A stretch of 64,000 bases of DNA, from NCBI GenBank assembly GCA_964473155.1, contig CAYYNT010000005.1, positions 1-64,000 of the forward strand. Reading direction: 5' to 3'. Below the pieces are notes generated by a model, which was given only the letters and a program-made list of their open reading frames with translations, was not told the origin of the DNA and made no database searches. The stretch comes from JAJFUG01 sp964473155. Lineage in GTDB: Bacteria > Gemmatimonadota > Glassbacteria > GWA2-58-10. The position numbers were made by a program, and so were the translations under genes. Positions 27,047-34,965 of this stretch are shown piece after piece (the first letter of the stretch is position 1; each line of letters starts with the position of its first letter).

Positions 27047-28204
27047 ATGAACCACCGCATGCAGTCTCATCCAGCAATCCTGGTGATAATGCTTCTCCTG
27101 ACCATGACCGGTCTATTGTCCGGCAGGAGCATGAAACGTGTCGAGCGCGCCATACCGGACATTCCGGGTTATATCACCCTCCAGTGCGACCTGCACATGC
27201 ATACGGTGTTCAGCGACGGTCTGGTCTGGCCGACAGTCCGGGTAGAGGAGGCCTGGCGCGAGGGTCTGGACGCTCTGTCGATCACCGACCACAATGAATA
27301 CACCCCACACAGCTCCGACCTGCTGAAAAACCTCGATCGTCCCTATTCCATCGCCGCGCCGCAAGCGCGCGCGCTCGGGCTGACCCTCATCCACGGGGCC
27401 GAGATAACCAAGCAAATCCCGACAGGCCATTACAACGCCCTGTTCCTCGATTCCGTCTCCCGGATCGACCGTAAAAACTACATCGAAGCAGTGGGCGAGG
27501 CGGTCAAACAGGGCGCTTTTGTCTGGTGGAACCATCCGCCGTTCAAACAGGAGAACGCCGGGACATACTGGCATAGCGCACAGGACAGCATTCTGGCCCG
27601 GGGATGGATGCACGGCATAGAAATCGCCAACGGTCCGGATTACTGCCCGGAGGCCCACGGCTGGTGTCTTAAGCACAACCTGACCATGATGGGCAACTCG
27701 GATATCCATGATGTCTCTTTCATGGAATACGATCCCGAGCACGGCGACAGGCGCACGATTACCCTGGTGTTCGCCACAGGCCGCGGGGGAAAGGAGATAC
27801 GAGAAGCCCTTTTCGCCCATCGCACGGCCGTCCTATGCCGCGATACGCTCTATGGGCGGGTCGAACAGCTCGCGCCGCTTTTCAGGGCGGGGGTGGAACC
27901 GGTCAACCCAGCGCTTGAAATAGCCGGCAGGGGCGAGGCCCTTCTTCAGGTGCGCAATCTCACGGACATTCCGTTTCACCTGAAAGCCACGGACAGCCTG
28001 GCGGCGCTGCGTTTCCCGCAGTCCGTGACCCTCGAACCGCGCTCCGTGGCGCTGATAAGGCTCTCTTCCCGTCAGGACAGCCTGAGCGGGGAGCGGGAGC
28101 TGAGCCTTCCGTATGCGGTGGCCAATATCCATCCCGCTCCGGGGGAACCTTTGAAAGCCCCGCTTGCCATACGGGTGAATTTCATCCCGGCGCGTAAAAA
28201 GTGA
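27047..28204 (+). CDS. Secreted PHP-domain phosphoesterase-like protein
   Basis: A 385-residue protein with a signal peptide (about residues 1-28). The PHP metal motifs are DLHMHTVFSDG, ITDHNEY and, later, HGAEITKQ and GNSDIHD. The C-terminal ~110 residues form an added beta-sandwich seen in exported PHP proteins. Some exported relatives act on phosphodiesters or organophosphates, but the substrate is unknown. It is the first gene of a same-strand run reaching 34388 with gaps mostly under 80 bp. Confidence 0.83.
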   Translation: MNHRMQSHPAILVIMLLLTMTGLLSGRSMKRVERAIPDIPGYITLQCDLHMHTVFSDGLVWPTVRVEEAWREGLDALSITDHNEYTPHSSDLLKNLDRPYSIAAPQARALGLTLIHGAEITKQIPTGHYNALFLDSVSRIDRKNYIEAVGEAVKQGAFVWWNHPPFKQENAGTYWHSAQDSILARGWMHGIEIANGPDYCPEAHGWCLKHNLTMMGNSDIHDVSFMEYDPEHGDRRTITLVFATGRGGKEIREALFAHRTAVLCRDTLYGRVEQLAPLFRAGVEPVNPALEIAGRGEALLQVRNLTDIPFHLKATDSLAALRFPQSVTLEPRSVALIRLSSRQDSLSGERELSLPYAVANIHPAPGEPLKAPLAIRVNFIPARKK

Positions 28205-28280
28205 AGTTCCCGCGGACAGGATTTTTCGCCCCGGGACTGTTATCCGTCCTCCGGTTAACGTTTGAAAGGAGCGTGCGGCG

Positions 28281-28769
28281 ATGCTTTGTCTGAAATCAAT
28301 CGATGCCCGTAAACTTCTGGTCAGTCTGATTGTCTGTCAGGCGGCCGGTTTTATCGGTTCACTGTTCACCCGTCCGGCTATCCCGTCCTGGTACGCCGGT
28401 CTTGTCAAGCCGTCTTACACCCCGCCGGACTATGTTTTCGCCCCGGTATGGATCACCCTCTACTGCCTGATGGGACTGGCTCTTTATCTGGTCTGGCGGC
28501 GCGGGACCGAGACCCACTGGGTGCGACCGGCCCTGCTGATATTTGCCTTGCAGCTTATGCTGAACGCGGGGTGGTCCTGGCTGTTTTTCGGGTTGCGCTC
28601 TCCGCTGGCGGGTTTGCAGGGAATCGTATTCCTCTGGGTCATGATTGTCATGACCATCGTCCTCTTCCGGCGGGTGAGTCTGGCAGCGGCATTGCTGCTC
28701 GTGCCATACCTTCTGTGGGTCAGTTATGCGACACGCCTCACCTGGTGTATCTGGCGTCTCAATCCCTGA
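28281..28769 (+). CDS. tspO: TspO/MBR family tryptophan-rich sensory protein
   Basis: A 162-residue membrane protein with five predicted helices and the family's aromatic loop (SWYAGLVKPSYTPPDYVFAPVW), plus LNAGWSWLFFGLRSPLAG and YLLWVSYATRLTWCIWRLNP. TspO binds porphyrins and sterols and influences tetrapyrrole metabolism or stress responses. The gene sits between PHP and ROK genes; no functional link is evident. Confidence 0.95.
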   Translation: MLCLKSIDARKLLVSLIVCQAAGFIGSLFTRPAIPSWYAGLVKPSYTPPDYVFAPVWITLYCLMGLALYLVWRRGTETHWVRPALLIFALQLMLNAGWSWLFFGLRSPLAGLQGIVFLWVMIVMTIVLFRRVSLAAALLLVPYLLWVSYATRLTWCIWRLNP

Positions 28770-28793
28770 GCGGAAAGTGCGTCGGGAGCCAGT

Positions 28794-29690
28794 ATGAATG
28801 AAGCGGACAAAGCTGTTTTCGGGGCGCTGGATATCGGCGGGACAAAGACAGCCTGCGCGGTTATCGGCGCGGAGGGCATGCTGCCTGGCTTGACCCGTGT
28901 CCCGACAAACGCCTGCGCGGCTCCGGATGAGGTTATGGATGGCATCGCAAGAGCTTTCAGTCAGGCGGTGGCGGCCTCGGGGGTGGACCCCGGACGGATC
29001 CTCGGAGTGGGAGCGGGCGTGCCGACCACGCTGGATTATGAAAGCGGCCTGATCGATTCCTCGCCCAATTTACCGGCCATGACCGATTATCCTCTCGGTA
29101 AGGAGCTTACAAAACGTATCGGTCTGCCGGTGACGATGGAGAACGACGCGGGCTGTTTTATCCTTGGCGAGGCGGAGCGCGGCGCGGCCGAAGGTGCGCG
29201 GGACTGCTGCGGAATCACCCTGGGCACGGGTTTCGGGTTGGGAGTGATGCTTGGCGGAAAGCTTCACCGCGGCGCGCACGGTACGGCGGGAGAGGTCTGG
29301 AACTGTCCGTTTGGCGAGGGAATTTTCGAACGCGGAGTTTCTGGCTCCGCTGTTTCCAGGCGCTACCTGGACCTGACCGGGATAGAGCTGGACGGAGCGC
29401 GGGTGGCGGAGAGGGCCCGCGCGGGCGATTCAGCGGCGGTTGAAGTGTTCCAGGATTTCGGCGGCGACCTCGGCCGCGGCGTCTCCTGGCTGGTCAACCT
29501 GCTCGACCCTCAGGTGGTGGTGCTGGGCGGCTCGGCGGCCATGGCGTGGGACCTGTTCAGCGGCCCGATGCTCGCCATGGTGGACCGCCATCGTATCGGG
29601 CGCAACCGCACCCGGATAGTCCGTTCCGCACTCGGGGAGACAGCCGCTCTTTATGGCGCGGCCCGGCTTGCCCGCAACGCGGAGATTTGA
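28794..29690 (+). CDS. ROK family sugar kinase without the usual zinc cysteines
   Basis: A 298-residue kinase. ALDIGGTKTACAVIG is the ATP-binding phosphate-1 motif, and MENDAGCFILGEAERGAAEG carries the catalytic Asp region. The ROK zinc motif (CxCGxxGCxE) is absent; the same place reads HGTAGEVWNCPFGEGIFERG, so the family's zinc knuckle is not conserved. It probably phosphorylates a hexose or amino sugar in the cytosol, fitting the carbohydrate cluster that follows. Confidence 0.86.
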   Translation: MNEADKAVFGALDIGGTKTACAVIGAEGMLPGLTRVPTNACAAPDEVMDGIARAFSQAVAASGVDPGRILGVGAGVPTTLDYESGLIDSSPNLPAMTDYPLGKELTKRIGLPVTMENDAGCFILGEAERGAAEGARDCCGITLGTGFGLGVMLGGKLHRGAHGTAGEVWNCPFGEGIFERGVSGSAVSRRYLDLTGIELDGARVAERARAGDSAAVEVFQDFGGDLGRGVSWLVNLLDPQVVVLGGSAAMAWDLFSGPMLAMVDRHRIGRNRTRIVRSALGETAALYGAARLARNAEI

Positions 29691-29737
29691 ATATTCTCGC
29701 ATGAATGAAAACAAATGCGGCCTGATCAGGAGGCAAA

Positions 29738-31366
29738 ATGAGAAAAGTCCTTTTATCCTGTTGCATCGTTCTGCTGGCCGCCTGCGCCGGCCGCGGACCC
29801 GAGGTGCGGGTCCGCTCGTACCTTCAGCCCATCGAGCGCGACGATTCCCTGTCTGTCCAGGGGGAGACAGTCCTGGCGTTGCGCACCACGCCGGGGGAGT
29901 TCGAGCCAGGTTGTTTCACTGTCCGGTCCATGAAAGAATCGAGCCTGGAGATTACAATAACGGGCGCCGGGGATACGGCCCTTCCCTCCGAATGGTGCCG
30001 CCTCTACAGGGTTACCGCCCGCGCGGACAGCGCCCCGCTGAACCGTCTGCTGCCCCTGGAGGGACAGGTGACAGTAAAATCCGGAGTGACCGGGTATTTC
30101 TGGCTGGATGTGTGTCCGCCGGAAGATGCCGCGCCCGGAGTTTACAGCGGGAAGATTACGGTGTCCTCGGCTGAGGGTACGACAGTCCTGCCCCTGTCGG
30201 TGGAGGTGCTGCCGTTCCATCTGGAGGACAGCGCTATCCGCGACGGGGCGTTCATGTGGCTGGTGGACCTTCCTCCCGGCTGGTTCGCCGACATGAAACA
30301 GCACGGCCTCGACGCGATCCAGTATTTCACCTGGGAATGGGAGATGGTGGATCACGAGCAGGACCGCAGCGCCTGGAGCTGGGACCCCTCGACGATCAAG
30401 ATAGCCAATCGTGACGGCCGCCTTGAGATGGATTTCCAGGCCCTGGACCGCGTGGCGGAGGGGATGCAGGCTGCCGGGATGGACGGGCCGCTGGTGGTCA
30501 GCCTGGGTAATGACCATTTCCTGCACTACGAGTGCGCCCTGGCCCGCGCGTTCGGCCTGAAAGTGGACACCAGCGCGGTTATGGACGGCAAGGCGATAAT
30601 CGCTCCGGAAGTCAGCCCGAAACTTGACCAGTTGTTCGCCGAGGGGCTGAAAATGCTGCACGAACACTGGGATTCGAAAGGCTTCACACAGGAGCTTGTG
30701 ATACTGATCTACGATGAACCCACGGAAAGGCTCCTCGATCGCTGCAAGAACCGTTATGACCTTTTGAAAAAGACCATCCCCGGCACACGGGTCTACGGTG
30801 TGGTGATGAACCGCCGCGAATGGGCCGAACAGATGGCGGATCAGTGCGATGTGATCGTATCCAACGGTGATTTCGAGGGCTGCCGCGAAGTGGCGGAAAA
30901 GTACGGCAAGGATTTCTGGGTTTACAGTTTCCCGCTTCAGGCCGTGCACACCTCGCGCTGGGACATGGGATTCCTGCCCTGGCGGGTCGGGGCGGGCGGT
31001 GCGTTTTTCTGGATGTACAACTACTGGTTCTACAGCCCGGATTACTGCGCGGTCTACCCCCTTCCCTCCGATCCAAACCGGGTGGTTTCTTCCACCGGCT
31101 GGGCTGGCGTGCGCGAGGGCGTGGATGATCTCCGCTACCTGGCGACACTCGATAAAGCGATACAGAGCGCTCCGCCTGAGAAACAGACCTCGGCGCGGGA
31201 GGGCCTGGCCGCGATCCGCGACCTGATCGATCCCGAGCAGCGCGCGCCCGCGGCCTCGGGCGAGGCGCAGGACGAGGTCAGCCGTCTGGCGCATTTCAAC
31301 GAGCCGCAAAGGCTGCGCGGCCTGGTGATCGAGATGATCCTGGATTTGCGTGAACAGGCTAAGTGA
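29738..31366 (+). CDS. DUF4091 glycoside-hydrolase-like lipoprotein (first copy)
   Basis: A 542-residue lipoprotein: the signal RKVLLSCCIVLLAAC ends in a lipobox Cys, preceded by an AGGAGG box. An N-terminal beta-sandwich (VLALRTTPGEFEPGCFTVRS) is followed by a TIM-barrel-like DUF4091 domain with ADMKQHGLDAIQYF, LILIYDEPTERLLDRCKNRY-type residues, VYGVVMNRR and MGFLPWRVGAGGAFFWMYNY. DUF4091 is related to GH123 N-acetylgalactosaminidases; IYDEPTE would hold the candidate acids. A close paralogue lies at 32109-33680. Confidence 0.85.
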   Translation: MRKVLLSCCIVLLAACAGRGPEVRVRSYLQPIERDDSLSVQGETVLALRTTPGEFEPGCFTVRSMKESSLEITITGAGDTALPSEWCRLYRVTARADSAPLNRLLPLEGQVTVKSGVTGYFWLDVCPPEDAAPGVYSGKITVSSAEGTTVLPLSVEVLPFHLEDSAIRDGAFMWLVDLPPGWFADMKQHGLDAIQYFTWEWEMVDHEQDRSAWSWDPSTIKIANRDGRLEMDFQALDRVAEGMQAAGMDGPLVVSLGNDHFLHYECALARAFGLKVDTSAVMDGKAIIAPEVSPKLDQLFAEGLKMLHEHWDSKGFTQELVILIYDEPTERLLDRCKNRYDLLKKTIPGTRVYGVVMNRREWAEQMADQCDVIVSNGDFEGCREVAEKYGKDFWVYSFPLQAVHTSRWDMGFLPWRVGAGGAFFWMYNYWFYSPDYCAVYPLPSDPNRVVSSTGWAGVREGVDDLRYLATLDKAIQSAPPEKQTSAREGLAAIRDLIDPEQRAPAASGEAQDEVSRLAHFNEPQRLRGLVIEMILDLREQAK

Positions 31367-31416
31367 TTCAGAAACGGCAAGGAGGTAGGACGGTTGAGTA
31401 AATCCGGAGAGAAAAA

Positions 31417-32001
31417 GTGGATGACCTGATTCGGACAGCGGAGATGCGCCGTCAAAAGGCGCTGGAGATTCTGGAGAGTCTCGGCCTGTTCGGTCTCTGG
31501 CGCAAATTCGGCGAGCCGGTGCTGGTGGGAGCGGTGGCCCAGGGGCTGGTGCAGACCCTGGATATAGACATGGAGGTTTACTCCGGGAATCCCGAGATAT
31601 GGCAGGGGTTCGAGGTGATGGGCCAGGCGGCCTCCAGGCCGGGAGTCACCGGGGCGCAGTTTGTCAATGCCCTTGATACGCCGGACCGCGGGCTGTACTG
31701 GGCCTTGAGTTTCAGGGATGCGCTCGGAGAAAACTGGAAGATTGACTGCTGGCACGTGGGACACGACCACCCGGACGCGCACCAGGCAGAGCGTTTCGCC
31801 AAGGCTGTCGCACGAGTGCTGACCGATGAGTCGCGGCGGACGATCCTGAAGCTGAAGAGCGAACTGCGCGCAACCGGCGGCGCCCGCGGCATAGATATCT
31901 GCCGCGCGGTGATACAGGGCGGGATTCGGGACGCCGATGGATACAGGCAGTGGGCCTCGGCCAACCCGCCTGATCCGGGCATGGTCTACTGGCGGCCCTA
32001 A
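31417..32001 (+). CDS. Nucleotidyltransferase-like protein between two DUF4091 genes
   Basis: A 194-residue protein starting at GTG 31417 after GGAGAG. It shows a pattern like the minimal nucleotidyltransferase fold: LVGAVAQGLVQTLDIDMEVY (Gly-rich turn then DxD) and a later KIDCWHVG that could supply the third Asp. Helical C-terminal half with an Arg-rich end. Relatives such as DUF4269 proteins are uncharacterised. It is embedded between the DUF4091 paralogues, so it may serve the same pathway or be an unrelated insertion. Confidence 0.55.
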   Translation: MDDLIRTAEMRRQKALEILESLGLFGLWRKFGEPVLVGAVAQGLVQTLDIDMEVYSGNPEIWQGFEVMGQAASRPGVTGAQFVNALDTPDRGLYWALSFRDALGENWKIDCWHVGHDHPDAHQAERFAKAVARVLTDESRRTILKLKSELRATGGARGIDICRAVIQGGIRDADGYRQWASANPPDPGMVYWRP

Positions 32002-32108
32002 GAAGTCTGAAACGCATCAACGGTGAAGTCATCCGGCTTCACAGGCTGCGGAAAGCGCAGGAAGTCCGGACAGGAGTCGAAGTGATCAAATCAGAGACCG
32101 GAGGGAAG

Positions 32109-33680
32109 ATGACAAGATACATGATTACAGTCCTCCTGCTGGCGCTGTCAGTGGGTTGTTCCGGCGAAAGCGTGACAGTCTGGCCGCACCTTTACCTGGC
32201 CCCCATGGACCGGATGGTAGCTCCGCCAGCTACACAGGCAGACGGGATAAGCCTGCGGGTGACGCCTGGCGAGTATGAACCGGCGGCGTTCGCCGTGCGC
32301 TCGGCCCGTCCTGCCGAGGCGAATGTGAGTCTTGCGCCCTCCGGCGATAAGCAGAGCCTTCCAGCGGAGTGGTGCGAGCTTCATCGTGTGACAAGCCTGT
32401 CCGACAGCAGCATGCTCAATCGCCTCATTTCTCTGAACGGGGCGGTTCCCCTGGGAGCTGACACAACACAGTTTTTCTGGCTCACTGTCCGTCCGCCCGA
32501 GGATGCTCCAGCCGGGTCATACAGCGCCATGCTGCGCGTGGAATGCGGCTCGACGGTACGCGAACTGCCGGTTGTCTGCGAGGTGCTGCCTTTCCGGCTG
32601 ACCCAGTCGCCGGTGACCGCCGGTGTGTTCATGGCCACGACCGATATCCCGGCCTCCTGGTTCGTGGACATGAAACAGCACGGTCTGGACGCGATCCAGA
32701 TGTTCTGGGGCAGCACCGGGATTGAGGTGCGTAACCAGGATAGCAGGCTGACGCTTGATTTTTCGGGTCAGGACAGCCTGATGGCCCGTCTTGACAGGGC
32801 AGGCATGGATGGACCGGTGGTGATAAGTCTGGGCAACGACCATTCGCTGCATTATGAAACCGCCCTGGCTCGCGCGTTCGGACTGAAAGTGGACACGAGC
32901 GAGTCGATTGACGGCAAGCGAATCCTTGGGCCGCCGGTCAGCGCGAAACTGGACGAGCTGTTCATGGAAGGGTTGCGGCAGATACGCGCGCACTGGGACT
33001 CGATGGGCTGGCGTCAGGAACTGGCGGTGCTGATCTACGACGAGCCGACAGAGAGACTGCTGGAACGCTGCAAAAACCGTTATGACCTGCTGAAGAAAGC
33101 CATTCCTGAAACCAGGGTTTACGGCGTGGTGATGAACCGGAAATCCTGGGCCGAGAGCATGGCCGACCAGTGTGATATTTTCGTGTCCGATGGTGATTTC
33201 ATGGGCTGTCTCGAGGCGGCGCAGCAGGCAGGCAAGGATTACTGGGTTTACAGTTTTCCGCTCAGAGCTGTCCATACCGCGCGCTATGACATGGGGGCGC
33301 TGCCCTGGCGGGTCGAGGCCCAGGCCACTTTTTTCTGGATGTACAATTACTGGAGCTATGACCCGGACGGCTGCGCGGTGTACCGTGACGATGCCGATCC
33401 GCAGAAGCTGGTGCGCTCAACCCCCTGGGAGGGGGTGCGCGAGGCGGTGGATGACCTGCGTTATTTCGCCACAGCCGAGCAGGCCGTGTCGCGGGCCAAT
33501 GGAGACCGCAAGGCCGTGGCCGTCGAGAGGCTGATGGCGCTGCGCGAGTCGGTGGAGCCGGACCGGCGCAGGCGCGCGGCCCTGGGAGAAGATCACGATG
33601 AGGTGAGCGTGCTGGATGAATACGGAGAGCCGCAGCGTATCCGTGACGAGCTTATCTCGATAATCCTGTCGCTGAAGTGA
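32109..33680 (+). CDS. DUF4091 glycoside-hydrolase-like lipoprotein (second copy)
   Basis: A 523-residue paralogue of the protein at 29738. ATG 32109 (GGAGG box) gives a compact signal (MITVLLLALSVGC) with a lipobox; an upstream GTG at 32082 with its own AGGAG box is an alternative. Shared blocks include WFVDMKQHGLDAIQMFW, DGPVVISLGNDHSLHYE, AVLIYDEPTERLLERCKNRY and GALPWRVEAQATFFWMYNYW. The high similarity in the barrel points to a fairly recent duplication with specialised substrate loops. Confidence 0.85.
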   Translation: MTRYMITVLLLALSVGCSGESVTVWPHLYLAPMDRMVAPPATQADGISLRVTPGEYEPAAFAVRSARPAEANVSLAPSGDKQSLPAEWCELHRVTSLSDSSMLNRLISLNGAVPLGADTTQFFWLTVRPPEDAPAGSYSAMLRVECGSTVRELPVVCEVLPFRLTQSPVTAGVFMATTDIPASWFVDMKQHGLDAIQMFWGSTGIEVRNQDSRLTLDFSGQDSLMARLDRAGMDGPVVISLGNDHSLHYETALARAFGLKVDTSESIDGKRILGPPVSAKLDELFMEGLRQIRAHWDSMGWRQELAVLIYDEPTERLLERCKNRYDLLKKAIPETRVYGVVMNRKSWAESMADQCDIFVSDGDFMGCLEAAQQAGKDYWVYSFPLRAVHTARYDMGALPWRVEAQATFFWMYNYWSYDPDGCAVYRDDADPQKLVRSTPWEGVREAVDDLRYFATAEQAVSRANGDRKAVAVERLMALRESVEPDRRRRAALGEDHDEVSVLDEYGEPQRIRDELISIILSLK

Positions 33681-33725
33681 CGGCTGGCGCGGCCGATTGC
33701 GTCTAATGACTGATCAGGAGGAAAG

Positions 33726-34388
33726 ATGTCCAAGCCAAGCGGAATGAAGCGCAGGGATGTTCTGAAAAGCCTTCCCCTGGTCGCGGCGATACCGGCGGCG
33801 GCCCTGGGCGCGGAGGAGAAAAAGGTGGAGTACGACCGTGAACGGATGATAGAGCGTTATCCGGAGTTCAAGGACGCCCGCAGCCGGAAAGTGGTTTTCG
33901 TGGCGCATTGCATCCTGAACCAGAACGCCCGGATCAACAGTTGCGCCTACACTCCGGGGGCCATCCCGAAAGTGGGGGTTGAACTGATGGAGCGAGGAAT
34001 CGGGATCGTGCAGATGGCCTGTCCGGAGCTGAGTGCTCTGGGGCTGGGACGGGGCGGCCCGGTGGAAATCTACGACCAGCTCTCCACACCGGTTGCCCGG
34101 CGTTTTCTGCGGGCGTTGTCGGCGGATATAGTCTACCAGGTGAAACAGTATCAGAAACAGGGTTTCCGTGTCCTGGGCGTGCTGGGGATAGACGGCAGCC
34201 CGAGCTGCGGCGTGGACCTGACCTGGTACGGGGATGAGCACGCCGGGCGGGGGGCCTACATGGAGGAGCTGATTATCGCTCTGAAAGACGCCGGCCTCGA
34301 CATTCCCGTGCTGGGGATTCAGGACGCCCACCCGGACAAGGCCGTGGAGATCATCCGCCAGTGGGATGCTGACAGCACGAAGAAGTAA
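33726..34388 (+). CDS. Tat-exported TudS/DUF523-like protein
   Basis: A 220-residue protein with a twin-arginine signal (KRRDVLKSLPLVAAIPAA). The rest resembles the DUF523/2-thiouracil desulfurase (TudS) family: VVFVAHCILNQNAR, QMACPEL and DGSPSCGVDLTW supply three spaced cysteines, enough for a [4Fe-4S] cluster. TudS enzymes are cytosolic; export by Tat fits a cofactor-bearing protein folded before export. Last gene of the same-strand cluster. Confidence 0.7.
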   Translation: MSKPSGMKRRDVLKSLPLVAAIPAAALGAEEKKVEYDRERMIERYPEFKDARSRKVVFVAHCILNQNARINSCAYTPGAIPKVGVELMERGIGIVQMACPELSALGLGRGGPVEIYDQLSTPVARRFLRALSADIVYQVKQYQKQGFRVLGVLGIDGSPSCGVDLTWYGDEHAGRGAYMEELIIALKDAGLDIPVLGIQDAHPDKAVEIIRQWDADSTKK

Positions 34389-34573
34389 TGCCGGAGCAGC
34401 GGCAGCTTAAGATGAGCTTTCAGATTATGAACAATGATGGCTCAGAAAGAATAAACTCTCTCGATCCAGCTTGGTGTAATAGAAAGAAAGTGCTTGATAA
34501 ATAAACGGATAAATACAAAAACAGTGTCAAAACGATTCCCCCTTTCCCAAAGCAGGGGGACAGGGGCAGTAAT

Positions 34574-34953
34574 GTCCGGTCAGGAACGTGCATCACGGGA
34601 TAGAAGGGTTAAGTTTTGCATGTCCTTTTCCGGCTTGTGGAAAAGGACCAAAAGACGTTTTGGGGCCGTAAACTCGCACTGGCCATAACTCTTTTTCAAC
34701 CAGTGGTGTGCATGGAGCCTCTGCACGCAACCTTTGTCGCCGGGCGACGCTGGCGCTGAATGCCCGCCTGACCGCGGAAGCTATTTCAGGCTTGAGTGTG
34801 CCCGTCGCCATTACTGCGCTTCTTTGGAGTGGCTCGGACATACGGCCCTGGGCGGGCCGCTTAAAAACAAGGCCCGCAAACATAGGGCCGGAGAGCCGGA
34901 AAAAGTCTATCTTTTCCTGAGACTTTCGGCGTAGAGTCACGGTGCACCGTGAC
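34574..34953 (+). repeat. Dispersed structured repeat, copy B
   Basis: Same order as copy A but on the plus strand: AGGAACGTGCATCAC leader, 10-bp hairpin (34622-34631 with 34639-34648, loop GGCTTGT), the GGGGCCGTAAACTCGCACTGG block and about 250 bp of further close similarity, then an 18-bp perfect palindrome (34936-34953) where copy A has its terminal inverted repeat. The left end of the IS1380 element lies about 13 bp past this palindrome. The 34389-34573 stretch has no gene. Confidence 0.8.
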
Positions 34954-34965
34954 CGTAAAGCTTTT

